A stretch of DNA of 48,382 nt from Microcaldota archaeon (lineage in GTDB: Archaea; Micrarchaeota; Micrarchaeia; Micrarchaeales; CABMGC01): the NCBI GenBank assembly GCA_021797995.1, contig JAJZYR010000007.1:1-48382 (forward strand). The letters are read 5' to 3'. The notes beneath the pieces were generated by a model that saw nothing but the letters and a program-made list of their open reading frames with translations, searched no databases and was not told the DNA's origin. Below, in pieces: positions 47,096 through 48,382 of the stretch. Position numbers and translations under genes: made by a program. Position 1 is the stretch's first letter. Each line of letters opens with the position of its first letter.

Positions 47096-47677
47096 ATGAC
47101 AACGGTATTCATCATTCACGGTGCGTACGGGAATCCAGAAGAGAACTGGTTCCTTTGGTTGAAGGAGAAGCTGACCGAGATGGGCTGCGTGGTCTTCACG
47201 CCAACGTTCCCTACCCCAAAGGACCAGAGCCTGGACAACTGGCTCAAGGCTCTCAAGCCGTTCGAGGGATATATCGACGAGGACACCATATTTGTCGGCC
47301 ATTCGCTCGGGTCAACGTTCATACTCAGCGTTCTTGAGAAGCTCAGCAAGAAGGTGAAGGGCACATTCCTTGTTGCCGGGTTCATAGGGCCTGTCAGAGA
47401 CTCAAGAGACACGATGAACAGGATAAACAGCACGTTTTGCGACAGGAACTTCAAGTGGGACAAGATCAAGGGCAACTGCGGCAAGTTCGTCCTGATAAAC
47501 TCGGACAACGACCCGTACGTTCCACTCGAGATTGCGGAGAACGTATCAAGGCCGCTCGGCGTGCCGCTTACCATAATAAGAGATGCAGGTCATTTCAACA
47601 AGGACTCTGGATATACGCGGTTCCCAGAGCTGCTCGATATGATAGAGGACCTCATCAGCTCCGGGCAAGTAAAGTAG
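47096..47677 (+). CDS. Alpha/beta hydrolase of the RBBP9/YdeN type
   Basis: 193 residues, the size of this subfamily. Nucleophile Ser in FVGHSLGSTFIL, Asp in NSDNDPYVP and His in DAGHFNKDSGYT complete the Ser-Asp-His triad; the N-terminus TTVFIIHGAYGNPEENW holds the oxyanion-hole HG. Serine hydrolases of this group have no firmly known physiological substrate in archaea. The gene lies just outside the tRNA-Leu island and its codon use is core-like. A GGGGTG Shine-Dalgarno is upstream. Confidence 0.88.
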   Translation: MTTVFIIHGAYGNPEENWFLWLKEKLTEMGCVVFTPTFPTPKDQSLDNWLKALKPFEGYIDEDTIFVGHSLGSTFILSVLEKLSKKVKGTFLVAGFIGPVRDSRDTMNRINSTFCDRNFKWDKIKGNCGKFVLINSDNDPYVPLEIAENVSRPLGVPLTIIRDAGHFNKDSGYTRFPELLDMIEDLISSGQVK

Positions 47678-47757
47678 CGCCAGCTCCAGCCCACAGTGTG
47701 TAAATAATAAATAGCTATCAGTTCATAGATATATGCTAATTGTTAGGTTGTGATCTG

Positions 47758-48382
47758 ATGGAAGTGCTGGACAGACCCTGGACGGAGAAATACAGGCCAT
47801 CTAGCCTCAAGGAGGTCATAGGCCAGGATGCGATTGTCGACAAGCTGAAGGAATTTGTCAAGGCAAAGAGCTTTCCAAGCATGATCTTCTCAGGCCCGGC
47901 GGGAATCGGCAAGACCACCGCGGCAATAGCCCTGGCCAGGGAGCTGTACGGGGACAAGCTGAACGAGGCGCTTCTTGAGCTTAATGCGAGCGATACCAGG
48001 GGCATCGATGTAATAAGGGGGAGGGTAAAGGACTTTGCGAGGACGCTTCCTCTCTCCGGAGGCATGGTCAAGATAATCTTCCTTGACGAGGCCGATGCGC
48101 TTACGCCTGAGGCACAGCATGCGCTCAGGAGGACAATGGAGAAATATTCGTCATCGACAAGGTTCATACTCAGCGCGAACTATGCGAGCAAGATAATAGA
48201 ACCGATACAGAGCAGGTGCGTCGTCCTTAGGTTCAAGCCGCTGAACGAGGGCGAGATGAAGAGGTACATAGAGCGGATTGCCAAGAGCGAGGGCCTCGAG
48301 GTCGATGATAAGGCTGTTGAAGCATTGATATACGTGAGCGAGGGGGACCTCAGGAAGATGACCAACATCATGCAGAGTACTG
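47758..48382 (+). CDS. rfcS: Replication factor C small subunit (5' part; continues beyond window)
   Basis: The first 208 residues; the frame is open at the window edge. RFC boxes visible: [18 protein letters not shown] (box II), Walker [28 protein letters not shown], Walker [21 protein letters not shown] (DEAD), sensor 1 [18 protein letters not shown] with the SRC motif. The RFC complex loads the PCNA clamp at primer ends. The GPAGIGKT loop and an intact SRC arginine indicate an active small subunit. Translation from ATG 47758. Confidence 0.95.
   Translation, partial: MEVLDRPWTEKYRPSSLKEVIGQDAIVDKLKEFVKAKSFPSMIFSGPAGIGKTTAAIALARELYGDKLNEALLELNASDTRGIDVIRGRVKDFARTLPLSGGMVKIIFLDEADALTPEAQHALRRTMEKYSSSTRFILSANYASKIIEPIQSRCVVLRFKPLNEGEMKRYIERIAKSEGLEVDDKAVEALIYVSEGDLRKMTNIMQST

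Noticed and set aside
1-48382. CRISPR array or cas genes
   Set aside because: No regularly spaced direct repeats and no Cas-like proteins were seen.

Overview
The window is archaeal chromosome. It carries archaeal-type translation, replication and repair genes (S8e, uL11, Spt5/NusG, aRF1, archaeal ThrRS, Trm5, Topo VI A, membrane LonB, RFC small subunit, archease), class III (type IV pilin-like) signal peptides, TATA boxes about 25 bp before many starts (leaderless messages), scattered tRNA genes and a 5S rRNA gene away from any 16S/23S. The compact layout, many small lineage-specific proteins, large LamG-type pilin-like proteins and a bacterial-type SerRS suggest a DPANN archaeon of the Micrarchaeota (ARMAN) kind. 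That placement is inference, not proof.

Layout: 1-3297 is a minus-strand operon of a four-CBS protein with a ribosome-hibernation-like tail, a pilin-like protein and a large LamG surface protein (cut by the window edge). 3372-5554 holds tRNA-Cys followed by small A+T-richer inserts (a RelE/ParE-type toxin-antitoxin pair and a nucleoside phosphorylase-like gene) punctuated by copies of the tRNA 3' end. 5555-28999 is mostly core genome: FMN protein, archease, archaeosortase-like protein, a Nudix/uracil-DNA glycosylase fusion, tRNA-Ile, homoserine dehydrogenase, two radical SAM enzymes, cation exchanger, ThrRS, nickel superoxide dismutase with its maturation protease, S8e, ornithine carbamoyltransferase, UMP kinase, Trm5, Spt5, L11, a MagIII-like glycosylase, prenyl synthase, 5S rRNA, a large Lrp-like regulator and several very small genes. 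29059-35740 is a type IV pilus-like locus: regulator, secretion ATPase, two TadC-like membrane proteins and seven small or secreted pilin-like proteins. 35782-42996 returns to core genes (endonuclease III, Top6A, LonB, aRF1, HAD phosphatase, SerRS).

43055-47075 is the most striking part. A tRNA-Leu(UAG) gene is followed by an island of about 3.9 kb ending in a second copy of the tRNA 3' end (25 of 26 bases identical). The island carries a compact mercury-resistance operon: a four-helix membrane protein with two vicinal Cys pairs (MerT-like), a membrane-anchored thioredoxin, an ArsR-family regulator and a MerA mercuric reductase with its active-site and C-terminal Cys pairs. An inverted repeat overlies the operon's start site, as expected for ArsR control. 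No integrase is visible. MerA, and two pilus genes, have no ATG/GTG/TTG where their N-termini should begin; AUA, AUC and AUU sit there instead.

After the island come an alpha/beta hydrolase and the start of the RFC small subunit gene.
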